A stretch of 64,000 nt of DNA from Mesodorylaimus sp. YZB2_4 (GCA_030248295.1 JASANH010000461.1:62001-126000); one strand, 5' to 3'. Shown: positions 47,506-57,940, counted from the first letter of the stretch. Notes: a model not told the origin generated them from the letters alone. Numbers and translations are program-made.

Positions 47506-48844
47506 GCCCCTCATCCCTCATCCTCATTCGAGTTAGGTGTGAGCGTACGAGACGATGGTGCTTTTGGGTCGACTGGGAAGTGAGGTAAACACTATAAGAC
47601 TGCGTGGTCTACTCATTAGTGCGAGCTTTGATGTTAGGTTTTGAGTTACAGCATAGCAGCCGTCGACTCCTTGATTTCAACTTCGGCTGTCGACCTTTAG
47701 GTGTGCTGACTGTTCGACTGTTGGGTTCAAATTTGGTACTTGAATTGATTAGAATAGAATGCTTACCCTTTGTGCTCGTATCATAAAATACTGGACTAAT
47801 CAAAGTTTGTACTTTCTGTATACTTTTCTGTACTACTTCACGTAGATAAACACGCATTCTTACGGGTAGCATGGTGAGAGAAAATCAGGCAGGCATTGAA
47901 TCCAAAAAGTTTAACGTGTTTCGCTATTTGCCTACTGCCGATTAGAAGTGCCCTTCCGCAGTCTGATAAGAACGGACGGGTGAAACACGGGGTGAGAAAC
48001 GTGCCGAGTTAGCATACGTCCTTATGACCCAGGCCGAGATACAGATCATTGAGATAAGCTCAAGATTAAGACCGTAGTTGAAGCCGAGTGAACCTGTGTA
48101 CTATATCGCGCTCGAGCCAAAGACAGTTACTAGTACAGACCCTAGAATAGAGCGCATCGTTTTCAGTGTTTATGGTGCAACACGTTCTATTTAACCTAGA
48201 ACCCTCGGTTACATAAGCTGCAGCACCACAGCGATTTTCTAGTGGTCTCGAGAGACCTGCCTGATGTAGTCAACGAGGCAACAATCTATCGGCTGCCAGA
48301 GTTCAGGGCCCGGGTGCAGGAATGCTTCCCGAGCCTCCAGCCCGTCCATGACTATTTCTGGTATGAGCTGGAAATAAATCGTGCAAGTAAGACACTATCT
48401 TTATAATGTAATGAGGTCTCATGAAAAGAATGACTACCTAAATATCCGGTCTTTAAGGCCACACCGCCGCGAACATGTACTCATACGGGTGGGGCTAGTG
48501 GCAGTAGAGCCGACAAGGCGTTCATAGTCAGTGTGAGTACAGAGGCTAAAGGACCATCTTTCCAGACGGACAGCATTTTTATGGCGGCATTTACAGACGG
48601 GTAAGCAGGCCAAAATTATTAAAGATGGCGTGTTTTACTTCATAAGAGTAGCTTTTTCTGAATACAGGATAAGGTATGCTCGTGCTATAAAATACTGGGC
48701 TAATCAAAATTGGTACTAGACGTTGACTAGTTTGGTCCAGAAAAAATTGGTGCCACAAGTTGGACTCGACCTTATCAATGATTAAGAATCTGATTCCCTT
48801 ATCACATAAACGATCCGCTATACTAGCCCAGTAGACTACTGATC
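47506..48844. other. Mostly unassigned; one possible exon and a short repeat
   Basis: A 40-bp motif occurs twice (about 47779 and 48673; ATAAAATACTG then CTAATCAAA). The frame 48199-48417 encodes an unbroken, non-repetitive stretch (SDFLVVSRDLPDVV, then FRARVQECFPSLQPVHDYFW) with a possible donor GTAAGA after it. It could be a coding exon of an unknown gene, but nothing identifies it. Confidence 0.3.
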
Positions 48845-49240
48845 GTGAGTCAGGAACGGAAAGGTGCTGTAAAGCAGAGCCCATTTATTGGACAGCCAGT
48901 TTTATGTAAGGACACTTTACCACGCGGGCAGTGGAGACTTGGGCTTATTGAAAACCTCAATCATGGATCGGATGGAGCTGTTCGGTCAGCTGTTATTTGC
49001 TCGAAGGGCAACAAGACTTTGCAAAGACCAATAAAATTTTTGTGTCCTTTGGAGTACGCGGAAAAAAGAGTGTCAAAGTCTTCCGACCAGGAAGGAGCAG
49101 AGGACCCGCCGTTGGATAGCCAATGCTCGCGTCGTTCGACTAGACAGGCAGCCGAAAGGGCGAGAGCCGCCTTGGCCGATTTGCTCGCGCGGGAGTGTCG
49201 TGCCCGGCACAATGGAGAGCAAGATGAAGAAGAGCTGTAA
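48845..49240 (+). pseudogene. BEL/Pao integrase C-terminus (copy a)
   Basis: A 131-codon frame begins within the integrase C-terminal domain (RGQWRLGLIENL, VRSAVICSKG, LQRPIKFLCPLEYAEKR) and ends with a low-complexity Arg/Ala/Glu tail. It matches 56690-57060 at the DNA level. The rest of the element is absent upstream, so it is a 5'-truncated fragment of a BEL/Pao family different from the one at 38-42 kb. Confidence 0.8.
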
Positions 49241-49410
49241 TGAGTATAAAGAAATTATGTAAGACTTGCGCCATGATGAGGCATAGGTTTTTGCTTGGTT
49301 AGTTTTGAGTGATTAATAGCTATGTGTAGGCACCTTGGAAGCGGGCGCATGCTTATTCATAGCTTAAGCTAGCCTAGAAATGGTACGATGTGCTTGTACA
49401 GACTAGTTAA
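48845..49410 (+). repeat. Direct repeat unit of BEL family 3, copy a
   Basis: About 565 bp, covering the integrase tail and its 3' flank (GCTTATTCATAGC, TGGTACGATGTGCTTGTACA), repeated in the same orientation at 56690-57255 with roughly 80-85 percent identity by eye. Confidence 0.85.
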
Positions 49411-49877
49411 AAGCGGCTTACACTCGTGTGAAACAGTCGGGTTCTCGTGCTTGCACACTGAACCAACTGCGTTATGGTGTAGAGGTTCGAATCAAGCCAC
49501 GCAGCCCAAGTACCGATGTAGTTTATCGCAAGAGTCCACTACGCCGGACTAGGGGGACTCACGTAGGATCGGAAGAGCCGGCTACAATCGTCAGGTCGTC
49601 GAGGAGTCTCACTGATCGAACTGATCTCGCCAGGCCAGGAGAAGAGCCTTTATATAGGCGGTGCTCGGGGTCCAGGAACTAGTCCTATCAATCCCTCGCA
49701 TGTTAGGAAAACCAGTCAGCTCGGCCTCTTGGCCTCGCTCGGCCCTGACCAGGGAGGAGGGAGACAAATAGTCTGTGCCTCGTGTGCACACTAGATGTCT
49801 GACAAATAGGCTGTGCCTCTTGTGCACACTAGATGTCTTATGCAAATAGGATAACCACTGAAGGCACCTATTACACG

Positions 49878-50003
49878 TGTACAGACTAAGGGCCCAAAGA
49901 GGCAGAGAGGCGAAAAGAGGGGCCCTTTGAATAAAGTTGAGGCCTCGAGCGGTTGTTCTGGGTTTAGTCGGACGAAAACAGACGATCATTGCGCAAGATG
50001 AGA
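49878..50003 (+). repeat. LTR-like fragment, plus orientation
   Basis: GTACAGACTAAGGGCCCAAA, GGCAGAGAGGCGAAAA, GAATAAAGTTGAGGCCTCG and GGTCGGACGAAAA-like sequence match the start of the repeat at 57274. The AATAAA could be the LTR polyadenylation signal. It follows integrase copy a, as a 3' LTR should. Confidence 0.6.
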
Positions 50004-50061
50004 AAAAATTCCCACCGTCTAAAGGCCCGTTCAGACTGCGGTGTGTTTGTGTGATTTTGAA

Positions 50062-50453
50062 AGTGAGGAGGTGTGGTTGTGGAAATTCTTTTCCTTCGCG
50101 CTAGAAGCAGACAACTCCCATTGTAGCTAGGGTTATGGAAGTAAGTTGCGACAACACTCCCAAGAAACTGTATATATGGATTTATATGCCCTAAGAAACT
50201 GTATATATGGATTTATATGCCCCAAGAAACTGTATATATGGATTTATTATCTCTTACCGCGCACCATTTGTGAAAGCACACTGTATGCGCGCTAGGAAAA
50301 CAGAAGCACGAATCAGTGAGTAAAAGAATGCAACATTGATCGTCTTTTTCCGCCCGACCAAAACCTGAACAACCGCGCGAGGCCTCAACTTTACCTATTG
50401 AAAATGCCTCTCGTTTTTCGCCTCTCTGCGTTTTGTGGCCCCCCCAGTCTGTG
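50062..50453 (-). repeat. LTR-like copy, minus orientation
   Basis: About 390 bp forming an inverted repeat with 57274-57690 at high identity, including three tandem 31-bp units (CCCAAGAAACTGTATATATG...) at about 50147-50246. On the minus strand it lies downstream of the gag-protease remnant at 50.8-52.8 kb, where a 3' LTR of that element would be. Confidence 0.75.
50147..50246. repeat. Three tandem 31-bp units inside the LTR-like repeat
   Basis: The unit AAGAAACTGTATATATGG plus ATTTATATGCCC is present three times with only edge differences; the inverted copy at 57504-57592 also has three. Confidence 0.85.
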
Positions 50454-50773
50454 CGACAGGTTGAAGAATGGGTGTACCAATCCTTTGCCGAATAGCGGGC
50501 GGAGTATGCGAAACTTCAATGTGTTTCAGGCGGACATTAGTGCCGAAATTGAGAGGGCGAGAAGATACATTTCGTTTTAGAAGCAGTACGGAATTTTTTA
50601 CTGTGGCCAGAAGATCGGCTTCGGCCAAACGTGAGTTACTCGTACATCGGATGATGCATTCTGCGTCGACGAGGGTGTGTAGATTAAAAATTTTCTTTGA
50701 TGGCGTACTTTCGCGATTTTGTAGATCATGGGCTACTGTAGCCGCAGGAAGGGAACGTCAGGAGCTGAGATTT

Positions 50774-51600
50774 TCAGAGGAGTGGGCCACTCGTTGGGCG
50801 ACTTGAAAAGGAAATCAGGTTCTTTCGAACACGAGATGAGCGTAGCGGCAGTTTCCAAGGAGTCATATGGCGATGCTGTGTCTGTTGGACTTGAATTTCC
50901 GGGGACGAAGCTAGACGCGATCGTAGAGTGTAGATCATTCTCGAACTTGCGTAGTACTGATTCATCGTTAGCATCAGATGAACAATCACGAATCCGATTT
51001 GTTCAGGTTTCAAGATTACTGAAGGATTGGCCATGTCGTTTGCATGCGAATCGAAGGAGGTCAGAAAAGGCGAATCGATTTGAGAGAGCGTGTTCGTAAA
51101 GAGAAGCGTCGTGTGCGAGATGATGTTCATAGATTCGTTCGTAGTAGAGGGAGTTGGTGATTCTCCTTTTCCAGTGAGGATCCACCCCAGACAAGAAGGA
51201 ATGAGAGATAGCGGCGTGCTTCCCAGCACTGAGACACTGGAGTCAGCGAAGATTTGATCCCAGTATTCTGCGCCAATTAGGATTTCGACAATACGGGACT
51301 CCGAAGCATACGGAATAGTATCGGCTAGATCGTAGGACTGCAGGAATGTCTCAGCTTCTGGAGATAGGGTTGCCATCGGGCGAACCGTCAGGTCGGTTAT
51401 CTTCCGAATGACATAAGCTGTGATGCTGAGATCGAAGCCATCGCGAGTGCGAATGGAGAAAGCTACCAAGCGGGAACTGAAGGAATTCATGATGCCACCG
51501 AAAGAAGAGACGCGAATCTGCTCTGTTTGAATAACAGGAGCACCAATTCGCCTAGCGAATTCTGAAGGAACGTAGGATCGTTGACTTGCAGAATCAAGTA
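50774..51600 (-). pseudogene. BEL/Pao protease region (element 2)
   Basis: The minus-strand frame reads DSASQRSYV near 51590 (catalytic DSA), then SSRLVAFSIRTRDGF, YDLADTIPYAS, RIVEILIGAEYW and LGWILTGKGES. The last part up to 50774 has no RT motif, so the polyprotein is cut before RT. A frame change separates it from the upstream zinc-knuckle frame. Confidence 0.75.
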
Positions 51601-51625
51601 CAGCGTGGCCATCGAAGGATGGCTT

Positions 51626-51955
51626 TCATGGACCAGAGCGAGCGGTGACCTTGGCGGACAACATGAAAGAGGAGCGGAGAGGACTTGGAGCTATGCAGGA
51701 TGTTGTTTGCCCAGATGAGGGGCCAGTCGTAGAGTGAGATGTAGCAGAGGAGGAGGAAGAACCGCAGAGCGAACGATGATGCCTTCCATGGCAAGATGGG
51801 CAGTTCTTAGTACTTTTGCAATCACTGATGCGATGACTGCTAGAGAGACAGTTAAAGCAGAGTTTCTTTTCTGAACATTGTTTCTTGCGATCGTTGGGCG
51901 TAGGATACTTCGGGCATTCGCTGGGCCAGTGGCTACCGTTGCAGAGCTGGCACAT
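51626..51955 (-). pseudogene. BEL/Pao Gag zinc-knuckle region (element 2)
   Basis: The minus-strand frame has MCQLCNGSHWPSECPKYP, FNCLSSSHRISDCKSTKNC and CHGRHHRSLC, then a Ser-rich linker. It is out of frame with the preceding capsid frame, so a frameshift or stop lies around 52140. Confidence 0.8.
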
Positions 51956-52144
51956 CGGCGGTATCGTTTAAGAGGATCGAGAGCCACGGTGGCTATTCGT
52001 AGCGGGGTTACTTGAAGCGAGGTTCATGGCTGTGAAGACGCGACCATGGCTTTGGTTGTTTGCTGGGTCCCGAGCAGGGGACCGATTTCTGATGCGGTCG
52101 GACCTTTCTACTTCAGGGGGCGACGCAGTATTACGAGAGCTATG

Positions 52145-52753
52145 TTACATGTATTCTGAGGTTTCGATATGATCTTTGAGTGGGACGATCAGGGACTCGA
52201 CGGTGAACGGCTTCTTTCCGTTTTCCTTAAACAACTTCATTGCGAGACTCGATGGGAGCAGGTCTTTGAGCATGATTGCGAGGCTAGGATCGTTTTGAAT
52301 GGGAACGCCAAGAGAATTGAGCGAATTGTAGCTTGCATTCAACTCGTCAAAGAAATTACGCAGCGCGCGTGCCTCTTTCTTAGGTGCCTTGAGTGCGTGA
52401 ATAATCTGCAGATGTTTTGTGACTATGAGATCTTTCTTCCCAAAACGATCTTCGATCGTTTTCAAAGCGACGGCGTAGTTCTCCCTTGTCACGGATAACC
52501 CTTCGATAGCCCTAGCGGCCGGACTTCCCTCTTTCAGGCGGGACTTTAGATAGTGAAGTTTTAAGACATCCGAGAGATCCTCCTGACTATGCACACAAGC
52601 CTTAAAGGCGTCCATGAACTCCTGGTACTTGGAGGGGGTCACGTCAAACATAGGGGGCTCAAAAGAAGGCAATCGTACCTTGTTACCCCTTTGGACCACT
52701 GGAGGCGCTGCGGAAGCTTCAGGAATAGCCAGACGTCGCCGTTCGTTTTTCAT
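52145..52753 (-). pseudogene. BEL/Pao Gag capsid (DUF1759) region
   Basis: The frame includes VRLPSFEPPMFDVTPSKYQE, FMDAFKACVH, KLHYLKSRLKEGSPAARAIE and the later FFDELNASYNSL, the standard DUF1759 Gag core. It continues upstream without a stop to 52789, where the Merlin insertion begins. Confidence 0.85.
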
Positions 52754-52941
52754 CTGAATTTCGTGAAGTTCGCGGCGACGTCGCGTTTCGGCACTATTTT
52801 ACTTTACCCACAATGACCGTGTGTATGCACGTTTACTAAGTTAGCCGTGTCTGTGCTATTATATATACACACTTCGACGTCGACGTGTCTAGTCTCTACC
52901 TGTTCGTTGGACTTTGTTTGTGAGGTGATCTGTTGGTTCGA

Positions 52942-54005
52942 ATGGATAAATTAAAGAAGTACCGATTAAGAAATTTGTTCGATGATACTAATCTGAATAA
53001 TACTAAATTTTTACGAAAACTAGCCAGTTACGAGCTGCTGCGGTCTCCTAGTGGATTGGGCCCATTGTGTCCGAACGGCGCTTGCGCGGCGGCCGAAAAG
53101 AGGATGACATTTAGAGAAAGAAAGAGAGAAGGAAAACCGACAACATTCATTTGGCGATGTGTGTGCGGCAAAGAGAAAGGATATTTTGTCGATTCTTTTT
53201 TCGGTAATTCGAATTTATCGGCGAAGGATGTTTGGATGCTGGCCTACTTTTGGTGTTTGGATAATTTCTCGATCGAGCAAATTCAATTCCAGTGCGAAAG
53301 GGAGGATGGTACCACGCTCAGTACACGCACAATTGTTGACTGGCACCAATTTTTCCGTGATGTCACAGTTGATTTTTACGGAAATTCGCCAGCGATTGGT
53401 GGGGTTGGAAAGGTCGTCGAGATAGACGAGACGGTCATCACAAAAAGGAAGTATGATCGCGGAAAGAAAAAGGCCGCCGATGTTTGGATTTTTTGAGGAA
53501 TCGAACGTGGAGCTGCAGAGAAATGTTTTCTCTGCATCGTCGAAAACAGGGACGCTGGCACCTTGCTGCCGCTTATCCAACAGCATATTCTTCCGGGTAC
53601 GGAAATCCACTCGGACGGCTGGGCAGCGTACAATGGGATAGCATCGTTGCCGGAAAACTACACGCACAAAGTCGTGAAACATTCGGAAACGACCGTCGAT
53701 GCCACCACAGGCAAGAAACGAAAGGTGAGTGGATAAGATGCCGAAATCGGAGGTCGCAAATCGATTCTTGGTAGTTCTAGGTGTTCCATTTTGTTGACGA
53801 GGAGTCCGGGGCATGTACGAATACGGTGGAAGGAGGCTTATGGACCCACCTGAAAATGTCCCACAAGAAGCGGTTCGGCACGCATCGGCAAATGCTGGGT
53901 GATTATTTGGCCGAGTTTTTGTGGCGCCGAAACTTTGGGGGGGGGGGGGGGGGAAGACATATTCTTCAATTTTTGGGCCGCTGTGGCCAAGTTGTACCCC
54001 GTTAA
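52942..54005 (+). pseudogene. Merlin transposase, two exons, one in-frame TGA
   Basis: ATG at 52942. An N-terminal zinc-ribbon region (CPNGACAAAEKR...WRCVCGKEKG) is followed by the catalytic core: VVEIDETVITKRKYDRGKKK (first Asp), IERGAAEKCFLC, ENRDAGTLLPLI, HSDGWAAYNG (second Asp) and, after a 56-bp GT-AG intron (53725-53780), HFVDEESGACTNTVEGGLW (third acidic residue) and GDYLAEFLWRR. The only nonsense codon is TGA at 53494-53496, just after VWIF where Gly would be expected. A run of 17 G (53937-53953) shifts the last codons. Frame otherwise fully open, so the copy is recent. Confidence 0.85.
53937..53953 (+). repeat. Mono-G tract, 17 G, in Merlin coding end
   Basis: The tract lies at the end of the transposase. 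The frame 1 base away after it reads DIFFNFWAAVAKLYPVNN, which looks more like a Merlin C-terminus than the nominal frame. The G run has therefore probably expanded and shifted the frame. Confidence 0.8.
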
Positions 54006-54119
54006 TAATTTGTGAAAATAAATTTTGGTGAATTTAAGCGAGTATTGGGGGTGGTGTTCCTGCATTTATATTCTCAGGCTTAGGCTCAGGCCAGGGGGAG
54101 GATAAAAGGGGCAGCCCCG

Positions 54120-54290
54120 CCTTAATGAGCGCGCGCGCGTGAGTTAGGGCGGGGCTGGCTGGTGCCATCGCCCTCGGTCAGCCCTCTTTTCCATTTTCAG
54201 GCGCGCGACTTAGGGCGGGGCTGGCACTCACCAGTTGTCCACACCACCGACCCTTGCATCCCCCTCGGTCAGCCCATTCAGGCGAATTCC
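54120..54290. repeat. Two GC-rich tandem-like units in the Merlin 3' region
   Basis: TTAGGGCGGGGCTGGC and CCCCTCGGTCAGCCC-like blocks each occur twice, about 88 bp apart, preceded by GCGCGCG stretches. Confidence 0.6.
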
Positions 54291-54317
54291 AATATGATCA
54301 ACCACTTTTCCATCGTA

Positions 54318-54400
54318 GTTGAGCAGGGCGATAGCTCAGGGGTTAGCACCTCCGCCTCTCAATCTAATAATGTTTCTCTCTTCAGGTTAAATCCACGCCA
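54318..54400 (+). repeat. tRNA-like fragment (SINE-like)
   Basis: GATAGCTCAGGGGTTAGCAC is an excellent A-box region, and GGTTAAATCCACGCC about 45 bp on is a weak B-box. The arms do not form a full cloverleaf, so a tRNA gene is unlikely; a tRNA-derived SINE or fossil tRNA is more plausible. Confidence 0.4.
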
Positions 54401-54515
54401 GTTCCCAAACTTTCGCAACGCGACATGACGATGTCTGCAACAAGCGGGGAAGACACGGCTGACAGAAACGGAAAACAAGGTAAAGAGGCTAATGTGGGTG
54501 AAGTAAAAAAGGGCC

Positions 54516-54928
54516 CGCGTTTCTTCTTCTTCAGCAGCCAAGCGCAGATCCCGATCTTGGCGACGTTCTTCCATTTCGACGCGACGTTCTTCCATTTCGA
54601 CTCGACTGTCGAGGATCTTCAGGACGTTCGCGAATTCCGCGTCAAAATCGTAGTACTGTGAGGACAGTTCGTCGAATTGGGCGATTTCTTCCTGGAAGCC
54701 ATTGACTCGTTCATCTTCGGACGCATCGACGAACGCGTTGTACCGAGTTTCATAAACGACGAACAATTTCTGAAGTTTCCATTTAGCCGGTTCGATTTCT
54801 GATTTGGCATCGGAGATCTTGTCGAGTGGACATTCCGCTGAGGCGTCCTTGTCGATTTGAACGGATCGTGGCGCCTTTCTGAGACGTTCTCGAATAGGAC
54901 CGAGCAGCTGCCGAGATTTGGACGCCAT
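54516..54928 (-). pseudogene. BEL/Pao Gag N-terminus (element 2)
   Basis: Minus-strand ATG at 54928. The frame is highly charged and helical (LRKAPRSVQIDKDASAE, VEMEERRVEMEERRQDRDLR), as usual for the N-terminal part of BEL Gag. It reads into the Merlin left boundary at 54515; the same Gag frame resumes at 52789 with RRRRELHEIQ. Confidence 0.7.
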
Positions 54929-55250
54929 CTTCGCACCACACCGCCGCCTTCCAGACGAACCGGTCGACGAAGGGCAAGGCGAAGATCGTAGATGTAACCA
55001 AGTTCTGCTACCACTTGTAGCGAGAGCGGCGTTGTGGAAGCGTAGTTAAAGAGAGCGACGAGAGAACACAACTGCTCAGGTCGGCTAGAGGAGAGAGACT
55101 GAATATATCACAGCTTCGTTACACTGTCTTTTACGGACAAAGATAAGCAGGCGACCACTCTGGTCAGAGACAGAACGAAGAGACTGAGCCACAGGAAAGC
55201 GAGCTAAGCATAAAAAGGAAAGAATCACATCGTTAAGTCACAAATCGACC

Positions 55251-56160
55251 ATGGGCTGTAATGTGAGCCTTGGAATCCATCGCGCTCTGTCGCGACAAAC
55301 GACTGCCTGCACCGCGCGGGCCCGTCCTACTGAAGGATTTATGCCGCTCATTGATGCGCTTCCGTTTGGGCCTACACATAGCTATCAATCACTCAAAGCA
55401 GACCAAGCAAAATCCCTTTGCTCCATCATGGCGCAAGTCTTGCACAAAGAACTCGAAATCGAGACGTATCGTTTTACTCAGATTCCTTTTGGAGTGATCT
55501 CGTCGCCCTTTTCACTTGCGATAACTGTCGACAGACATTTGCGAAATGAAACTTTGCACAGCTGTGTTGTAGCCAGCGCTATCCGTTAGAACATTTTTGT
55601 TGACAACGTGGCCGTATCTACCCAGACTGTGAAGGATGCGCAGCTTTTTTATGACCACGCGAAAGAAATTTTTTAGCGCGCCTCCATGAATTTGAGGGAG
55701 TGGTCTTCTAACTCGGCTTAATTCATGTCCAACATCGCTCCTGATAATGGACTAACGACTGAGACTTTGAAATTACTTGGCTTGCCTTGGAATCGCACGT
55801 TGGATACTTAGCACTTGCGTCACGTCCAGTAAGCCACCCAGGAGCCTTTTACGAAACGGACGCTTTTATCTGTTCTTGCCAGCACCTTAAATCCTTTGGG
55901 CCTTTTTTGCTTCGTTACTGTCATAGCGACAGTTGCATTTCAGAGCTTGTGAAAAGTGCGTTTACCATGGGATGCCCCGTCTGCGGCCTCTTTTTTGGCA
56001 GACTGGGAAAAAGCTATGTCGCAATTAAGAGGCATTGAAAATTTAAATGTACCTCGTTCAATTTGTGCCGACTGTTCAGCACGGGCGCTTCAGTCGAATT
56101 GCATTGTTTTTGCGATGCTTCAATTGCTACTTGTGCCTCCGTATCATACCTGCGCATGAC
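55251..56160 (+). pseudogene. BEL/Pao reverse transcriptase fragment (family 3, copy b)
   Basis: YRFTQIPFGVISSPFSLAIT, then FVDNVAVSTQ (the YVDD-region with Phe and Asn), MNLREWSSN and LGLPWNRTLD are standard BEL/Pao RT blocks, interrupted by several stops and shifts. Bases 55372-55445 are instead an inverted copy of the 3' flank of this same family (57115-57190), so a small inverted segment has been pasted into the RT. Confidence 0.7.
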
Positions 56161-56399
56161 TAACGTTAATTCTAATCGCTCGACTGTTCGTTTAATATCG
56201 TTGTTCGTTCGCTAAACATCGTTTGGCAAGTTTAGGCTATTGTCATCTTGGATACTACTGCCTTGAATTTTGTGGCCAAAGAAATTATTATTTGGAAGTA
56301 CATTATTGAGCTAGCCCCATAGATCGGCAGATTTTATGAGCGGCTTGTGAAAAAACATTGAGAAAGACACTTAATAATCAGGCCATGACTTTTCGACAG

Positions 56400-57060
56400 C
56401 TCGAGACAATAGTCATTAAGGCATAAGCTATTCTAAATGCGAGGACGTTGAGCTTTGTTGGCTCTGATTTGGACAACGCACCCGCTCTAACTCCGAGGCA
56501 ATTTTTAGGTCCTATAGGCCAAGCTGGAGTTCCGCGAGTTGACATTGATTTGGGCGATCCAGAATTTCGGCTTGAAAGGGACACCGCTAGTTTTCTAGTG
56601 GAGGAATGGAAAAAGGGGCAAGCCTTGCTCAATCAATTTTGGAATTGATTTAGAAATGAGTATCTATTGAATCTTCGAGAATATCGAATGACTCAGGAAC
56701 GAAAGGGTGCTGTGAAGCAGAGCCTATTTAATAGACAGCCAGTTTTGTGTGAGAACACCTCACCACTTGGGCAGTGGAGACTCGGTTTTATTGAAAGCCT
56801 CAATTATAGATGGGATGGAGCTGGTTGATCAGCTGTTATTCGCTTGAAGGACAACAGGGCTTTGCAGAGACCAATAATTTTTTCGTGTCTTTTGGAGTAC
56901 GCGGGAGAAACAATATCAGATTTTTCCGACCAGAAAAGAGCAGAGGACAGCCATGAACCACCGTCGAATAGCCGCGTCAGTAGACTCGACAGGCAGCTGA
57001 AAGGGCGATAGCCGCCTCGACCGATTTGTTCGCGTGGGAGTGTCGTGCCCCGCACGATGG
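56400..57060 (+). pseudogene. BEL/Pao integrase C-terminus (family 3, copy b)
   Basis: SFVGSDLDNAPALTPRQFL, EEWKKGQALLNQFW and GQWRLGFIESLNY match BEL integrase 3' blocks, with an intervening TGA near 56646 and further stops. The downstream DNA repeats copy a at 48845-49410. Confidence 0.7.
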
Positions 57061-57255
57061 AGAACAAGAATAAGAGGAACTGTGATGAGTGTAAGGAAAT
57101 TGTGCAAGAGTTGCGCCATAATGAAGCAAAGGGTTTTTGCTTGGTCTTTTTTGTGTGATTGATAGCTATGTGTGGGCGCCTTGGAGGCGGGCCCATGCTT
57201 ATTCATAGCCGAATCTAGCCTAGAAATGGTACGATATGCTTGTACAGACTAGTTT
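56690..57255 (+). repeat. Direct repeat unit of BEL family 3, copy b
   Basis: Second copy of the repeat at 48845-49410, same orientation, 7.85 kb apart; both end near CTTGTACAGACTAG. Confidence 0.85.
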
Positions 57256-57273
57256 GAAGCGCCACACACTAGT

Positions 57274-57690
57274 GCACAGACTGGGGGGGGGGGGGGGGGG
57301 GGGGGGGAGGGCCAAAAAACGCAGAGAGGCGAAAAACGAGAGGCATTTTCAATAGGTAAAGTTGAGGCCTCGCGCGGTTGTTCAGGTTTTGGTCGGACGG
57401 AAAAAGACGATCAATGTTGCATTCTCATACTCACTGATTCGTGCTTCTGTTTTCCTAGCGCGCATACAGTGTGCTTTCACAAATGGTGCGCGGTAAGAGA
57501 TAATAAATCCATATATACAGTTTCTTGGGGCATATAAATCCATATATACAGTTTCTTAGGGCATATAAATCCATATATACAGTTTCTTGGGAGTGTTGTC
57601 GCAACTTACTTCCATAACCCTAGCTACCATGGGAGTTGTCTGCTTCTAGCGCGAAGGAAAAGAATTTCCGCAACCACACCTCCTCACTTC
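57274..57690 (+). repeat. LTR-like copy, plus orientation, with 25-G tract
   Basis: Inverted partner of 50062-50453 and a direct relative of 49878-50003. It contains G25 (57283-57307) where the inverted copy has C7, three 31-bp units (57504-57592), and follows integrase copy b as a 3' LTR would. Confidence 0.75.
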
Positions 57691-57700
57691 AACATTATGT

Positions 57701-57883
57701 ACACCAGACATCAGATTTAAGCCAGTAGATTTACTAGGCAGTGCCTGATAAATTTGATAATAGTTGTTATTTTATTGTCCAATATTTAAAGTCTTTGAGT
57801 AACTAATATTTCTTTTGCTTATCATACTATCAACTTGTCTGTACCAGACACCGGGTTTAAGCTGATAGATTTACGAGGAAGTG
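57701..57883. repeat. Two-copy upstream direct repeat
   Basis: 57701-57745 (CCAGACATCAGATTTAAGCC, AGTAGATTTACTAGG) and 57841-57883 (CCAGACACCGGGTTTAAGCT, GATAGATTTACGAGG) are similar 43-45-bp sequences 140 bp apart, the second ending about 50 bp before a TATA box. They may be paired regulatory sites. Confidence 0.6.
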
Positions 57884-57932
57884 ATTGTAAAATTTCTATC
57901 AGTATTGTATATGCCTGTGATGAAACGGAAAG

Positions 57933-57940
57933 TATAAATA
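57933..57940 (+). promoter_or_regulatory. TATA box
   Basis: TATAAATA, 57 bp upstream of the ATG at 57997, a sensible distance for initiation about 30 bp downstream and a short leader. Confidence 0.6.

Larger units (their letters stand above)
52782..54523. mobile_element. Merlin DNA transposon inserted in BEL gag
   Basis: The element spans 52790-54515. Its ends are 23-bp inverted repeats starting GGCACTATTTTACTTTACCC (left) and GGCCCTTTTTTACTTCACCC (reverse of right), with three mismatches. A perfect 8-bp duplication CGCGTTTC flanks it (52782-52789 and 54516-54523), as expected for Merlin. The transposase is on the plus strand, opposite to gag. The 3' non-coding part holds two GC-rich repeat units and a tRNA-like fragment. 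Confidence 0.95.
50774..54928 (-). mobile_element. BEL/Pao retrotransposon 2 (gag-protease), split by Merlin
   Basis: On the minus strand: Gag N-terminus (54928 to 54516), a Merlin DNA transposon insertion, then Gag continuing from 52789, zinc knuckles (51955-51626) and protease (to about 50774). RT, RNase H and integrase are missing, so the element is deleted downstream of the protease. Protein motifs are close to those of BEL element 1 (CQLCNGSHWPSEC, RIVEILIGAEYW). Confidence 0.85.

Noticed and set aside
54318..54400. Functional tRNA gene
   Set aside because: Good A-box, but the B-box is weak and the acceptor and T arms do not pair.
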